The translations under genes and the position numbers were made by a program. Shown here piece after piece: positions 15,852 through 24,893 of a DNA stretch of 64,000 nucleotides; positions within the stretch are counted from its first letter, which is position 1, and each line of letters begins with the position of its first letter. The notes under the pieces are model-generated. The model saw nothing but the letters and a program-made list of their open reading frames with translations. It did no database searches and had not been told where the DNA came from. This DNA is from Bacillota bacterium (lineage in GTDB: Bacteria > Bacillota > Clostridia > Christensenellales > SZUA-584): assembly GCA_023461435.1 (NCBI GenBank), contig JAEYLC010000026.1, positions 1-64,000 of the forward strand. The letters run 5' to 3'.

Positions 15852-17999
15852 TTATAATCCCGCTTTGGCCGACGCCAAAGTATTGTTCGCGTTTCTTCTC
15901 TTGCCGGGACGGAATATCATATACAGGAACACTGCCGCCAATGCGGTTGCGACTCCCGTCCCGACGGTGAACCCGCCGCCCATGAACAGGACGCCGAACT
16001 GATAGACCATCAGCGCAATACAGTAGGAAAATACATTTTGATAGATCAGGGCAAATGCCGTCCATTTTCTGCTGTTCATTTCCTTGCTCATCGTGCTGAT
16101 TGCGGCAAGGCAGGGCGAGTCGAGCAGATTAAACATCAGGAACGTAAACGCCGCGATCGCGCTGGGGAACATCCCCATCACCGCAGTCCACAGTCCGGCG
16201 TCTCCCTCGCCCAGATTCCCCAGGCCGACCAGTATCGCCATCGTGCTGACTATGCCTTCCTTGGCCACGAATCCGGACAGAGTGGACGCCACCGCCTGCC
16301 AGTTGCCAAAGCCGAGCGGTATAAAAACCGGTGCGATGAAACCGCCGATGATCGCCAAAAAGCTATATTCCGCATCCACCATGCCAAACTGGCCATCGGC
16401 AATGCCATAGGTACCAAGGAACCACATGATGACGCAAAAGAGGAAAAGAATCGTTCCGGCTTTCTTAATGAAGCTCCAAACGCGTTCCCAAACCTGAAGC
16501 AGTACGTTCTTGATTGCCGGAAGATGGTATTGAGGCAGCTCCATGACGAACGGGGCGGGCTTGCCCGCGAACATCTTCGTCTTTTTCAGCATAACGCCGG
16601 ATACAACGACCGCGAGTATGCCGATGAAGTACATCGTCGGCGCCATCCACCACGCCCCGCCCATGATCGCGCCCGCAATCAGGGCGATAACCGGCAGCTT
16701 TGCGCCGCAGGGCACAAAGGTCGTGGTCATGATCGTCATCCGGCGATCCTTTTCGTTCTCAATGGTTTTGGTGGACATAATGCCCGGTACTCCGCAGCCT
16801 GTGGAGATAAGCAGCGGGATGAAGCTCTTGCCGGACAGACCGAATCTTCTGAAAATGCGGTCCATGATGAACGCGATACGGGCCATGTATCCGCAGTCCT
16901 CCAAGATGGACAGGAAGAAGAACAGTATCGCCATCTGGGGTGCAAATCCGATCGGTGCCGCGAGGCCCCCGATGATGCCGTTGACAACCAGATCGTTAAG
17001 CCATTCCGCGGCGCCGATATTGGCGAGCCATGTGCTCACGCCCGGCTGTATCCATTCACCGAACAGCGTGTCGTTGGTCCAATCGGTCACGATCGTGCCC
17101 AGTGACGTCACGGAGATATAATATACGGCGAACATGACCAACACAAAAAGAGGCAGTGCGAGTATACGGTTGGTCATCACCCGGTCGATCTTATCCGATG
17201 TGGACAGCCTGCCTCTCGCCTTTTTCTTGTGCGCGTTCGCCAACATTGCCGTCACGCATTCGTACCGCTCGTTGGTGATGATGCTCTCCGCATCGTCGTC
17301 CATCGTGCGCTCTGCCGCCGCCCTTGCCGCGTCCACCTTCTCCTGCAGCGCTGCCGGCAGCTTAACCTTCTTTAAAAGGTTCTCATCGCGCTCAAACAGC
17401 TTGACGGACAGCCAGCGCGGATTGTACTCCGCCAGCGATTTTTCCGCAGCGGCTGCCGCTGCAATCTGTTCCAGCGACTTTTCGATATCCTTTGAGAACG
17501 AGAGCGGAGTCGGCTTGCGTCCGCTCAGCGTTGTCGCTTTTTTGATCAGCAACTCAAGGCCCGTATTCTTCATGGCTGAGATGGGCACAACAGGACACCC
17601 AAGGTTCTTTTCCAGTGCCGAATGATCGATCACATCGCCGCTTTTCGCAACAACGTCCATCATATTGAGTGCAACCACCACAGGCGCGTTCAGCTCGATG
17701 ACCTGAGTGGTGAGGTACAGATTGCGTTCGAGATTGGACGCGTCCACGATGTTGATAATCACATCAGGCTTTTCGTTAAGTATAAAATCCCGCGCGATGA
17801 CCTCCTCCAGCGTATATGGGGATAGCGAGTAAATACCCGGCAGGTCAACCACCGTCACGTCCTTTTGTCCTTTAAGTTTCCCTTCCTTTTTTTCCACGGT
17901 CACACCCGGCCAGTTTCCCACATACTGCGTGCTGCCGGTCAGCGCGTTGAAAAGCGTTGTTTTGCCGCTGTTGGGATTGCCCACTAGCGCAATTTTCAT
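15852..17999 (-). CDS. feoB: Ferrous iron transporter FeoB (copy 1)
   Basis: Membrane transporter of Fe2+ with an N-terminal G domain. G motifs are GNPNSGKTT (7-15), the switch-I threonine in PGVTVE, DLPG (G3) and NMMD (G4). A helical insertion domain (about 165-265) and the core with two inverted Gate repeats follow; the FIPLLISTGCGVPGIMSTKTI segment carries the conserved Cys of the Gate. Length is 715 residues. AGGAG precedes the ATG. It is second in a feoA-feoB-Cys-rich operon. The 57-base gap to feoA contains a palindrome that may bind a metalloregulator. Confidence 0.97.
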   Translation of the reverse strand: MKIALVGNPNSGKTTLFNALTGSTQYVGNWPGVTVEKKEGKLKGQKDVTVVDLPGIYSLSPYTLEEVIARDFILNEKPDVIINIVDASNLERNLYLTTQVIELNAPVVVALNMMDVVAKSGDVIDHSALEKNLGCPVVPISAMKNTGLELLIKKATTLSGRKPTPLSFSKDIEKSLEQIAAAAAAEKSLAEYNPRWLSVKLFERDENLLKKVKLPAALQEKVDAARAAAERTMDDDAESIITNERYECVTAMLANAHKKKARGRLSTSDKIDRVMTNRILALPLFVLVMFAVYYISVTSLGTIVTDWTNDTLFGEWIQPGVSTWLANIGAAEWLNDLVVNGIIGGLAAPIGFAPQMAILFFFLSILEDCGYMARIAFIMDRIFRRFGLSGKSFIPLLISTGCGVPGIMSTKTIENEKDRRMTIMTTTFVPCGAKLPVIALIAGAIMGGAWWMAPTMYFIGILAVVVSGVMLKKTKMFAGKPAPFVMELPQYHLPAIKNVLLQVWERVWSFIKKAGTILFLFCVIMWFLGTYGIADGQFGMVDAEYSFLAIIGGFIAPVFIPLGFGNWQAVASTLSGFVAKEGIVSTMAILVGLGNLGEGDAGLWTAVMGMFPSAIAAFTFLMFNLLDSPCLAAISTMSKEMNSRKWTAFALIYQNVFSYCIALMVYQFGVLFMGGGFTVGTGVATALAAVFLYMIFRPGKRRNANNTLASAKAGL

Positions 18000-18018
18000 A
18001 AGCCTGCTCCTTCCATGT

Positions 18019-18034
18019 GTTAGCGTACACTAAC
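18019..18034. promoter_or_regulatory. Palindrome between feoA and feoB (metalloregulator-type)
   Basis: GTTAG-N6-CTAAC with a nearly symmetrical centre (GTTAGCGTACACTAAC). It resembles DtxR/MntR-family operators more than a Fur box. No regulator gene is in the window, so binding is conjecture. Confidence 0.4.
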
Positions 18035-18056
18035 TATGTTCATAAAAAAATTTGTA

Positions 18057-18275
18057 CTATTCCGCGATGATGCTGGCGGCATCCGCCTTTCTCACCGAAA
18101 GCTCGTACCCTCTGACTGTAACTTCAATGGGGTCCCCAAGCGGCGCAACCTTTCTGACCTCAATTTGAGTGCCCTTTGTGATACCCATATCCATGATTCT
18201 GCGTTTGACGGCGCCCTCCCCGTCGAGCTTCAACACCTTGACGGTCTGCCCGCACGGCACCTGATCGAGTGTCAT
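18057..18275 (-). CDS. feoA: FeoA family protein (copy 1)
   Basis: A 72-residue SH3-like protein that works with FeoB in ferrous iron uptake. The GEGAVKRRIMDMGITKGTQIEV and PLGDPIEVTVRGYELSVRKADA blocks (each shorter in practice, residues 22-43 and 47-68) are the FeoA core. It ends normally right after this domain. GGAGG eight bases ahead of the ATG. It heads the minus-strand feo operon and faces the other feoA across 219 bases of shared control region. Confidence 0.95.
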   Translation of the reverse strand: MTLDQVPCGQTVKVLKLDGEGAVKRRIMDMGITKGTQIEVRKVAPLGDPIEVTVRGYELSVRKADAASIIAE

Positions 18276-18325
18276 GACCTTATCCTCCCAAATTCAAAAT
18301 TGTTTGCCCAAACTAACTTTCTTAA

Positions 18326-18354
18326 AGTTTACCATTGCTAACTTTCGTTGTCAA
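18326..18354 (-). promoter_or_regulatory. Promoter of the minus-strand feo operon
   Basis: On the minus strand TTGACA (18354-18349), 17 bp and TAAACT (18331-18326). Repeats of AGTTAG and AACTTT arms overlap the -10 region. On the plus strand of the same intergenic segment, TTGAAT (18427-18432), 16 bp and TATAAT (18449-18454) serve the second feoA, followed by the 13-bp palindrome TTGCCTAAGGCAA (18459-18471). Confidence 0.65.
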
Positions 18355-18494
18355 GGCCAATTTATATAATTGACACAAGAAAATAAAACTGTTATAAATA
18401 AAAGTTGTCTTTCACAAACTCTTGTGTTGAATTTGACAATAAGCGTGTTATAATAAAGTTGCCTAAGGCAAACTTTTTACGGGGTATTTATACT

Positions 18495-18911
18495 ATGCAA
18501 CATCGGGAGATGCATCGACATCATTATTATCATCTTGGGCACTGCCGGGAGTCCCTTGACCAGCTCGAGCTCGGAGGCACGGCCACAATCGCCGCGGTGA
18601 ACGGCGAAGGCGCGCTGCGCGACCGCCTTTTAGACATGGGCCTCACGCCCGGCACCAGAGTGATGCTGCGCAAGGTCGCGCCCATGGGCGACCCGATCGA
18701 GCTTATGCTGCGCGGATATGAGCTGACGCTGCGCGTAAGCGATGCAAAGAATATAGAAATTGTGAGGGAAGCGCATGATCATCGCATTGGTGGGGAACCA
18801 GAACTGCGGCAAAACGACCTTGTTCAATCAATTAACGGGTTCAAATCAGCATGTCGGAAATTTTCCGGGCGTCACCGTGGAGCGAAAGGACGGCGTGATC
18901 CGCAGCCATAA
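18495..18911 (+). CDS. feoA: FeoA family protein (copy 2), His-rich head, long overlapping tail
   Basis: FeoA-like protein of 138 residues, about twice the usual size. A His-rich head (HREMHRHHYYHLGHC, residues 3-17) could bind metal. The core GGTATIAAVNGEGALRDRLL to IELMLRGYELTLRVSDAKN follows (about 25-90). Where normal FeoA stops, this frame runs on for about 46 residues of Arg/Gly-rich sequence that overlap feoB by 137 bases in another frame. The tail may be a lost stop codon rather than function. The Shine-Dalgarno site is weak. It is transcribed with the following feoB. Confidence 0.85.
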   Translation: MQHREMHRHHYYHLGHCRESLDQLELGGTATIAAVNGEGALRDRLLDMGLTPGTRVMLRKVAPMGDPIELMLRGYELTLRVSDAKNIEIVREAHDHRIGGEPELRQNDLVQSINGFKSACRKFSGRHRGAKGRRDPQP

Positions 18912-20784
18912 GGAAGCCACCGTTGTTGACCTGCCCGGCATATATTCTCTCTCTCCATATACAAGTGAAGAAATCATCACACGCGATTTCATCACCAAGC
19001 AGCGCCCCGACGGCATCATCAATATCGTGGACGCGACAAACATTGAGCGCAACCTTTATTTGAGCATACAGCTGATTGAAATGGGCGTGCCGATGGTGAT
19101 CGCTCTGAATATGATGGACGAGGTGCGCGTCAACGGCGGCACGATACGCGTGAAGGATATGAGCGAGGAGCTTGGGGTCCCCGTGGTGCCCATCTCCGCG
19201 AGCAAGAACGAAGGCATCGACGAGCTGATCGACGTCGTGATCAAAACCGCCGAGCGCAAGCAGCGGCCCAAACGGCAGGACTTCTGCTCCGGCCCGACGC
19301 ACCGCACGGTGCATGCCGTGGCACACCTGATTGAAGACCATGCCGAGCGCGCGGGCGTCTCTCCGCGGTTCGCCGCGACCAAGATCGTGGAGGGCGACGA
19401 GCCGATGACCGAGGCTTTAAAGCTCTCCGAGAAGGAGCTTAACTCGATTGAAAGCAGCATCCGCGAGATGGAGGACGCGCTTTCGACCGACCGCAAGGCC
19501 GCCGTCGCGGATATGCGCTACAGCTTCATCGAAGCGCTCTGCGAAAAAACGGTGGTGAAGCCCAAGGAGAACAAGCAGCACGCGCGCAGCGTGCGCATTG
19601 ACAACATACTCACGAACAAATATCTCGCGATACCGATGTTCCTCGCGATCATGGGCGTCGTGTTCTGGCTCACTTTCGGCGTGATCGGCAGTGCCTTGAG
19701 CGACCTGCTGGCGGGCGGCATCGACTACGTCACCGAAGCGGCCAAGGCCGGGCTGACCGCCGGCGGCTTCAACCCCGTGATGGTGTCGCTCGTGACGGAC
19801 GGCATACTCTCGGGCGTGGGCAGCGTGCTCTCGTTCATCCCGACCATCGTGGTGCTGTTCTTCTTTCTTTCGATGCTGGAGGACAGCGGCTATATGGCGC
19901 GCGTGGCGTTTGTGATGGACAAATTGCTGCGCAAGATCGGCCTTTCGGGGCGCAGCTTCGTGCCCATGCTGATCGGCTTTGGGTGCAGCGTGCCCGCGAT
20001 TATGGCGACGCGCACGCTGCCGAGCGAGCGCGACCGCAAGATGACGATCGTCCTCACGCCGTTTATGAGCTGCAGCGCCAAGCTGCCGATATACGGCATG
20101 TTCACGATGGCGTTTTTCCCGGACCACCGCGCGCTCGTGATGATATCGCTGTATGCGCTCGGCATGCTGCTCGGCGTGGTGAGCGGCCTGCTGCTTCGGA
20201 AAACGGTGTATCGCGGCAATCCGGTGCCGTTTATCATGGAGCTGCCGAATTACCGTCTGCCGAGCGGCAAGACGGTGCTGCGGCTGCTGTGGGACAAAGC
20301 CAAGGATTTTCTGACGCGCGCGTTCACGGTGATATTCATCGCAACGCTCGTGATATGGTTCTTTCAGACGTTCGACTGGCGGTTTAACGTGGTGGCGGAC
20401 AGCGCGGACAGCATGCTCGCGGGCATCGGGCGGCTGATCTCCCCCGTGTTCGCGCCGCTGGGGTTTGCGGACTGGCGCGCTTCGACGTCGCTGATTACCG
20501 GGTTTATGGCGAAGGAGGCGGTGATCAGCTCGTTCGCGGTGTTGACGGGCGCAAGCGCGGCGGAGCTGCCGATGGCGCTCGGGCAATTGTTCACGCCGCT
20601 GGCGGCGCTCTCATTCCTCGTGTTCACGCTCGTATACTCGCCGTGTGTGGCGGCGATTGCCACAGTGAAGCGCGAGATGAGAAGCGGCTGGGCGGCGATG
20701 GGTGTGGCGCTGTATCAGACCGCTGTCGCGTGGATTGCGGCGGTGATCGTGTTTCAGCTCGGAAGCTTGATTGTGGGAGGCTGA
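18775..20784 (+). CDS. feoB: Ferrous iron transporter FeoB (copy 2)
   Basis: Second FeoB, 669 residues. Its G domain starts MIIALVGNQNCGKTT, so the P-loop has Gln and Cys where copy 1 has Pro and Ser. DLPG (G3) and NMMD (G4) are intact. The Gate repeat has SFVPMLIGFGCSVPAIMATRT with the conserved Cys. The sequence is diverged from copy 1, so this is not a recent duplication. The ATG follows GTGAGGGAAG and lies inside the end of the feoA frame. The neighbouring feoA and Cys-rich protein make a complete second Feo system. Confidence 0.97.
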   Translation: MIIALVGNQNCGKTTLFNQLTGSNQHVGNFPGVTVERKDGVIRSHKEATVVDLPGIYSLSPYTSEEIITRDFITKQRPDGIINIVDATNIERNLYLSIQLIEMGVPMVIALNMMDEVRVNGGTIRVKDMSEELGVPVVPISASKNEGIDELIDVVIKTAERKQRPKRQDFCSGPTHRTVHAVAHLIEDHAERAGVSPRFAATKIVEGDEPMTEALKLSEKELNSIESSIREMEDALSTDRKAAVADMRYSFIEALCEKTVVKPKENKQHARSVRIDNILTNKYLAIPMFLAIMGVVFWLTFGVIGSALSDLLAGGIDYVTEAAKAGLTAGGFNPVMVSLVTDGILSGVGSVLSFIPTIVVLFFFLSMLEDSGYMARVAFVMDKLLRKIGLSGRSFVPMLIGFGCSVPAIMATRTLPSERDRKMTIVLTPFMSCSAKLPIYGMFTMAFFPDHRALVMISLYALGMLLGVVSGLLLRKTVYRGNPVPFIMELPNYRLPSGKTVLRLLWDKAKDFLTRAFTVIFIATLVIWFFQTFDWRFNVVADSADSMLAGIGRLISPVFAPLGFADWRASTSLITGFMAKEAVISSFAVLTGASAAELPMALGQLFTPLAALSFLVFTLVYSPCVAAIATVKREMRSGWAAMGVALYQTAVAWIAAVIVFQLGSLIVGG

Positions 20785-20786
20785 TT

Positions 20787-20945
20787 ATGAATCTGATAGA
20801 TTATTTGCTGATTGCGGTGATTGCGGTGCTGCTGGTGCTGGATATCGTGTATCTGCGGCGCAGGAAAAAGAGGTGCAACGGGTGCGCGTCGTGCCCGTAT
20901 GCGGGGAGCTGCGGGAGGATCAGCAAGGGAAACAAGAAGGGATAA
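20787..20945 (+). CDS. FeoB-associated Cys-rich membrane protein (copy 2)
   Basis: A 52-residue protein with a membrane helix (about 4-22), a basic RRRKKR stop-transfer, and a CNGCASCPYAGSC tail with four cysteines. It is the counterpart of the protein at 15.7 kb. GGGAGG lies six bases before the ATG, which is two bases after the feoB stop. A perfect terminator follows. Confidence 0.85.
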   Translation: MNLIDYLLIAVIAVLLVLDIVYLRRRKKRCNGCASCPYAGSCGRISKGNKKG

Positions 20946-20946
20946 G

Positions 20947-20968
20947 AAAAGGCCGGAAACGGCCTTTT
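20947..20968 (+). terminator. Terminator of the plus-strand feo operon
   Basis: A perfect 9-bp stem AAAAGGCCG/CGGCCTTTT around a GAAA loop; its symmetrical A/T flanks could also serve the minus strand. Confidence 0.85.
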
Positions 20969-21007
20969 AAGATGGCTGGTCGGATGACAAAAAACAAATT
21001 TTTATTT

Positions 21008-22903
21008 TTATAAAAAGAACCTTAAATCTATTGGATATTTTTCATCAAGTAACAGACCTACTCTCAGTAAATCTATTATTTTCCTTGCATGGGAAATTGT
21101 AACTGGAACTCTTTCATAAGTATTAGTGGAATTCCAGTTTAGTTTTGTTAATTTCATTACTTCTTCACATGATAGCTCGATATTTTTTGTTTTGCTTTGA
21201 TCTTCAATTAATAATGGCGAAGGCATACCGGGCATATAATATTTATCAAAGTTTTGCAGTATTCCACTCGTATATACTAATGCCTTACTATCATTCAATT
21301 TGCAATATAGCCCTCTCTTAGGTTCTTTCCCATCAGTAATTAAATTCCACAGATAACTATTACCCGAATGCAAATGTATGATTCTTAATGAAAACGGATA
21401 ATCTTCGAAGAGTTCTATTGCCTTGATTTCATCTGTGTCAAATAGTGAAGTTTTATGTACAACAACTGAGCTAGGCCATCTTTTTCCGTGACTTTCATAG
21501 TAGTCGCTTAGTAAATTTGTTAATATAGTATTCAGCTTTTCCGTAGATAAATGATAATCTTTATCCTCGAAAAAATCATCAAGCTCTATTTCCCTAATTG
21601 CCATGCATTTCATTGAAATTGTCTGGCCATATTCATCAAAAATCTCTGCTACTCCTACAAGACGTTTTCTATTATCAATAACTTGTCCAAAGGCTATTCC
21701 TATATAAGCCGTATTAATAAATTGATCCGACAGTTTCCAGGGCTTACCACCAGCAGTAACATATATCCCCAGTCCCAAGTTATCAAGCTTTGATCCCCCA
21801 GTCGCCTCAACAGCTTTCCTTGTAATAATTTGAGTAGGAATTCTTTCTTCATAGAAAGCAACCTTTATAGCATCATGTAAATCTTTATCTTGACCGCAAA
21901 AAAAATCTTCCCAATCTGTAGGTAATTCAATAATACAAAGCTTTATTTTTTTCCCAGATGAGTTTATTTTAACTGCTTTATTTTTTAGAATACCTATTAT
22001 GTCATCAATTGATGTGCAAGAATCAATCTCATCCTGCGTTAATATAAAGCAGCACTCCCGCGGAAAAGTCAATCTGCTTTTATATATATATGAAAATGGC
22101 GGTATCTTCCTATCCCCTGTTTGCAGTACTTCTAGTAGTCCCCTACAGTATGTTGTACCTATGTATGCTGATTCAATAATATCAGGTCTTTCAGACGAAG
22201 ACTCATTGTAATCAAGCGGAGAGTATTTTTTTAATCCCGCTGCAGGAAATGTATGTTCTCTGCCTCCACCAAAAGCAATCAACGGTTCACCAATTAATTT
22301 TATATTTTTACTATTAATACTATCACTTATTTTAATATTAATTGAACCACAATCGTTCAATGGCAACTCAACAACTTCTCCAATTTTTTGTATTATTGAT
22401 TTAAATCGAATGCAAAAATCCCGGTATTTTATAGCTAAATGATCTATTAATGCACTACTCATCTTCCAAGCGATTTCTGGATCATAATTCGTGCCATCGA
22501 CAGTAATAATATTTCGAGGAGAAATTACGATGTAATAATAGTTATTAAGTTCCTCGACTCTGTAATCAAACCCTTGACTTATATAGACTCCATTGACTAG
22601 TTCTGGATCAGAATCCAATACAACAAACAAACCTGATTTTACACGTTTGTAATTCAAAGATTTACAATAATGCTCAAATGCCTTTTTTATTAATAGTATC
22701 TTTTGACTTTTATACAAATCTTCATATTGCATTATGCCGATATTTTCAAAATTAAGTAAAGCTTCTTTTCTACCAAGAAATAAAACGACTTCTTTTGTTT
22801 CAATTGCGATGTATTTTTCAATTAGTTCCTTGTATTTTTTAGTTTTAGCTATAGTAAAAACTTGTATGGGATCTTTAACTATTTTGTAAGCATTTATTTT
22901 CAT
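21008..22903 (-). CDS. Prokaryotic Argonaute, catalytically inactive
   Basis: A 631-residue MID-PIWI protein. GLKKYSPLDYN (near 223-233) is the pAgo entry to the MID region. LHDAIKVAF (342-350) and IPTQII (355-360) form the 5'-end pocket region. KLDNLGLGIYVTAGGKPW (372-389) leads into PIWI. At the first catalytic position the chain reads YIGIAFG, with Ala404 in place of Asp, and at another VVVHKTS (480-486) lacks the Asp. Slicing is therefore unlikely. NWN and RVPVTISHARKI precede a C-terminal RFFL, as in other Argonautes. The 220-residue N-terminal part is too short for a normal PAZ. AAGGAG inside the end of the upstream gene supports the ATG. Much more AT-rich than its neighbours. Confidence 0.85.
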   Translation of the reverse strand: MKINAYKIVKDPIQVFTIAKTKKYKELIEKYIAIETKEVVLFLGRKEALLNFENIGIMQYEDLYKSQKILLIKKAFEHYCKSLNYKRVKSGLFVVLDSDPELVNGVYISQGFDYRVEELNNYYYIVISPRNIITVDGTNYDPEIAWKMSSALIDHLAIKYRDFCIRFKSIIQKIGEVVELPLNDCGSINIKISDSINSKNIKLIGEPLIAFGGGREHTFPAAGLKKYSPLDYNESSSERPDIIESAYIGTTYCRGLLEVLQTGDRKIPPFSYIYKSRLTFPRECCFILTQDEIDSCTSIDDIIGILKNKAVKINSSGKKIKLCIIELPTDWEDFFCGQDKDLHDAIKVAFYEERIPTQIITRKAVEATGGSKLDNLGLGIYVTAGGKPWKLSDQFINTAYIGIAFGQVIDNRKRLVGVAEIFDEYGQTISMKCMAIREIELDDFFEDKDYHLSTEKLNTILTNLLSDYYESHGKRWPSSVVVHKTSLFDTDEIKAIELFEDYPFSLRIIHLHSGNSYLWNLITDGKEPKRGLYCKLNDSKALVYTSGILQNFDKYYMPGMPSPLLIEDQSKTKNIELSCEEVMKLTKLNWNSTNTYERVPVTISHARKIIDLLRVGLLLDEKYPIDLRFFL

Positions 22904-22906
22904 TTT

Positions 22907-24208
22907 TTAGATCTCCTTATACAATTTGTTTATTAGAAAGCTTATTATTGGAGTTCGTCTAATAACTATGAGAAATGTTAAGTCTTTGTGTTTAATATAA
23001 AAGTGCAAGATTCTGATTAACCAAATAAATATAAGTATAGCCACTATGATCGGATTAAAAATCAACTCTATCCAGTCCAATAAAGTAGAAGGTGCAACAT
23101 TTAGAGTCAGAATATTGTTAATAAGAATTTTGATATTATCCCAATTTAGCGTCAAAAAAATTGACAAGCCAATTCCTAGTAATAATGAAGTGAAATATAA
23201 AATTAATGAACCTTTATAAGAAGCCACTGCTCCTTTATTGTCGATACCAATAAGACGTTTATAATTGTTAAATTCAGCTTCATTTAATTCATATTTGCTT
23301 GTTTGCTTACCAAGTTCTAAAGCCAAAATACTCCAAGTATCCTCAGCAGGACAAAATTGTGGCATCTGCTGAAACGACTTTAAATCAACAACTACACCAT
23401 TTTCTTGTATTGATTCAATAATATTCGTCCATACTTCTCCTGTGCATTTTAATGTATCTAAAATATCATTTATAATGTCTTGTGATAAATTAGAATTAAT
23501 TAGTTTCTCACTTTCAATTAGAGCAAATTGAATATCCGGTTCAACCCAGCTTCTTAGGTCTTCTTCAATACTACTCTTCAGAATGATAAGAATGTCTTCT
23601 GCCTTTTCACTTTCCCACTGAAGTAGTTTTAATGCCAATTTCGCTATTTTCTCCCTGTTGAACAAAACCTTATTATTATCAAAATTATAAATAATCCTTT
23701 CTATATCTTTATCACTAAGTTGCTCAATAGCAAACAGACCATCGAGTGCTGCTATAACGTTCCCTCTTTCTAATAATTCAATAGATTCGTTATAAAGACT
23801 TTGTAATGCAATATCTATATCTTTACTTTTTAATCTTGATTGTTTTATAAAATAGGCAATTAATGAACGATTATTTAATGGAATACCTTGTAATGTAATA
23901 GCTTTTACACAATCAGTTATAATGAATTGTTCAATTTCTCTTGGTAGTGAAAGATTATTCTTTTTGGATAAAAAAAATAATATTGTATAGTCTAATGAAA
24001 AATTGATATCAAGAGAATTAATATCTATTTCAACTATTATTTCATTAAACTGCTCTGTAATGTCGTTTTTACTAAAACAAGAATTGCACAGTAGAGTTAG
24101 AGATCGAAATAGATTATTGTTTCTTGACGTATATATTTTATTCTCAACAATAATCTGTTGCTTTAGCTTCAAATATAGTTCTGATGGACATTGATAATTC
24201 TTTTTCAA
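22907..24208 (-). CDS. Argonaute-associated membrane-anchored protein (putative effector)
   Basis: A 433-residue protein without recognisable family. Residues 1-320 are soluble, helical and Leu/Ile/Lys/Asn-rich. Two membrane helices follow at about 334-356 and 383-405, with a short basic C-terminus. No signal peptide is visible. It is co-transcribed with the inactive Argonaute: its stop is 3 bases before the Argonaute start, and its last codons contain that gene's ribosome site. Inactive long Argonautes are known to be encoded with nuclease, Sir2 or membrane effectors acting by abortive infection. By layout this is a candidate membrane effector. The TTG start has AGAGGA six bases ahead. Confidence 0.7.
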   Translation of the reverse strand: MKKNYQCPSELYLKLKQQIIVENKIYTSRNNNLFRSLTLLCNSCFSKNDITEQFNEIIVEIDINSLDINFSLDYTILFFLSKKNNLSLPREIEQFIITDCVKAITLQGIPLNNRSLIAYFIKQSRLKSKDIDIALQSLYNESIELLERGNVIAALDGLFAIEQLSDKDIERIIYNFDNNKVLFNREKIAKLALKLLQWESEKAEDILIILKSSIEEDLRSWVEPDIQFALIESEKLINSNLSQDIINDILDTLKCTGEVWTNIIESIQENGVVVDLKSFQQMPQFCPAEDTWSILALELGKQTSKYELNEAEFNNYKRLIGIDNKGAVASYKGSLILYFTSLLLGIGLSIFLTLNWDNIKILINNILTLNVAPSTLLDWIELIFNPIIVAILIFIWLIRILHFYIKHKDLTFLIVIRRTPIISFLINKLYKEI

Positions 24209-24258
24209 CTTTAATCCTCTTTTCTAAGCTTTCAATAGAACTATCCGGTTATTTTTAT

Positions 24259-24287
24259 AGCATATCACAATATACCATCATATTCAA
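24259..24287 (-). promoter_or_regulatory. Promoter of the Argonaute operon
   Basis: Minus strand TTGAAT (24287-24282), 17 bp and TATGCT (24264-24259), about 50 bases ahead of the TTG start. Confidence 0.6.
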
Positions 24288-24399
24288 TCATTTACTCTTT
24301 TTCCCCATCTTTCTCTCAAACAAAAACAACCGCTTTCCCCATCCCCCCTGCTTGTCCCTTTTCCCGCCGCGCCTTGCCCGCCATGCCATGCGTAGCGCT

Positions 24400-24663
24400 T
24401 CAGCGCCTGCTGCACGCCACCCCCTCCACCGTATTCAGGTCAAGCACGTCATACATCCAGCTCTGCCCCGTCCACCTGTACCCCGGCGCGGTGAACTTAT
24501 ACACCTCTATCGGATAATACCAAAACGGACTCCCCGCTTTAGGCCACACATACGTATCGGTGAACAAACACACGGCAATCCTCGTCCCCGTCGGGTAAAT
24601 CGGCGGCGCCTCAGGCGGCGGCGATATCGGCGGATGCGGCGCGGGTCCCAGCCCGTTTGCCAT
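24400..24663 (-). CDS. Small Pro/Trp/Tyr-rich hypothetical protein
   Basis: An 87-residue protein I do not recognise. A Pro-rich head (PAPHPPISPPPEAPPIYP) precedes an aromatic domain with TYVWPKAGSPFWYYP and a final GYRWTGQSWMYD, then one Cys near the C-terminus. There is no signal peptide or membrane helix. The ATG at 24663 has GGGAG eight bases upstream and fits better than a GTG three codons earlier. Base composition is like the chromosome and unlike the adjacent Argonaute island, so it probably marks the island's border. Confidence 0.6.
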   Translation of the reverse strand: MANGLGPAPHPPISPPPEAPPIYPTGTRIAVCLFTDTYVWPKAGSPFWYYPIEVYKFTAPGYRWTGQSWMYDVLDLNTVEGVACSRR

Positions 24664-24893
24664 ATCAATCACTCCCTTAACTGCATATATTCTATTATAT
24701 GAAATACCCTAAGCGGCAGTGAAGCGCAGAGGGCTCAGCCATCTGCGCTTTAACACAAATCGTTATGATTATGAAATATGTCATACAAGATATATATCAA
24801 CATTCATGTTTGCGGCATATGATACTATAAAGGATTCACAGCAGCAGCGGCAATGAGCCCGCGGGTTTAGCATAATTACAGGAGGGAAACAAC

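Noticed and set aside
18775..18911. feoA-feoB as a single translational fusion
   Set aside because: The two frames differ by one base and feoB has its own ATG; without a frameshift they are separate proteins.
24184..24702. Plus-strand 172-codon frame opposite the small Pro/Trp-rich gene
   Set aside because: Its translation is Arg/Pro/His-rich in the way of an antisense shadow, and the minus-strand gene has a good ribosome site.
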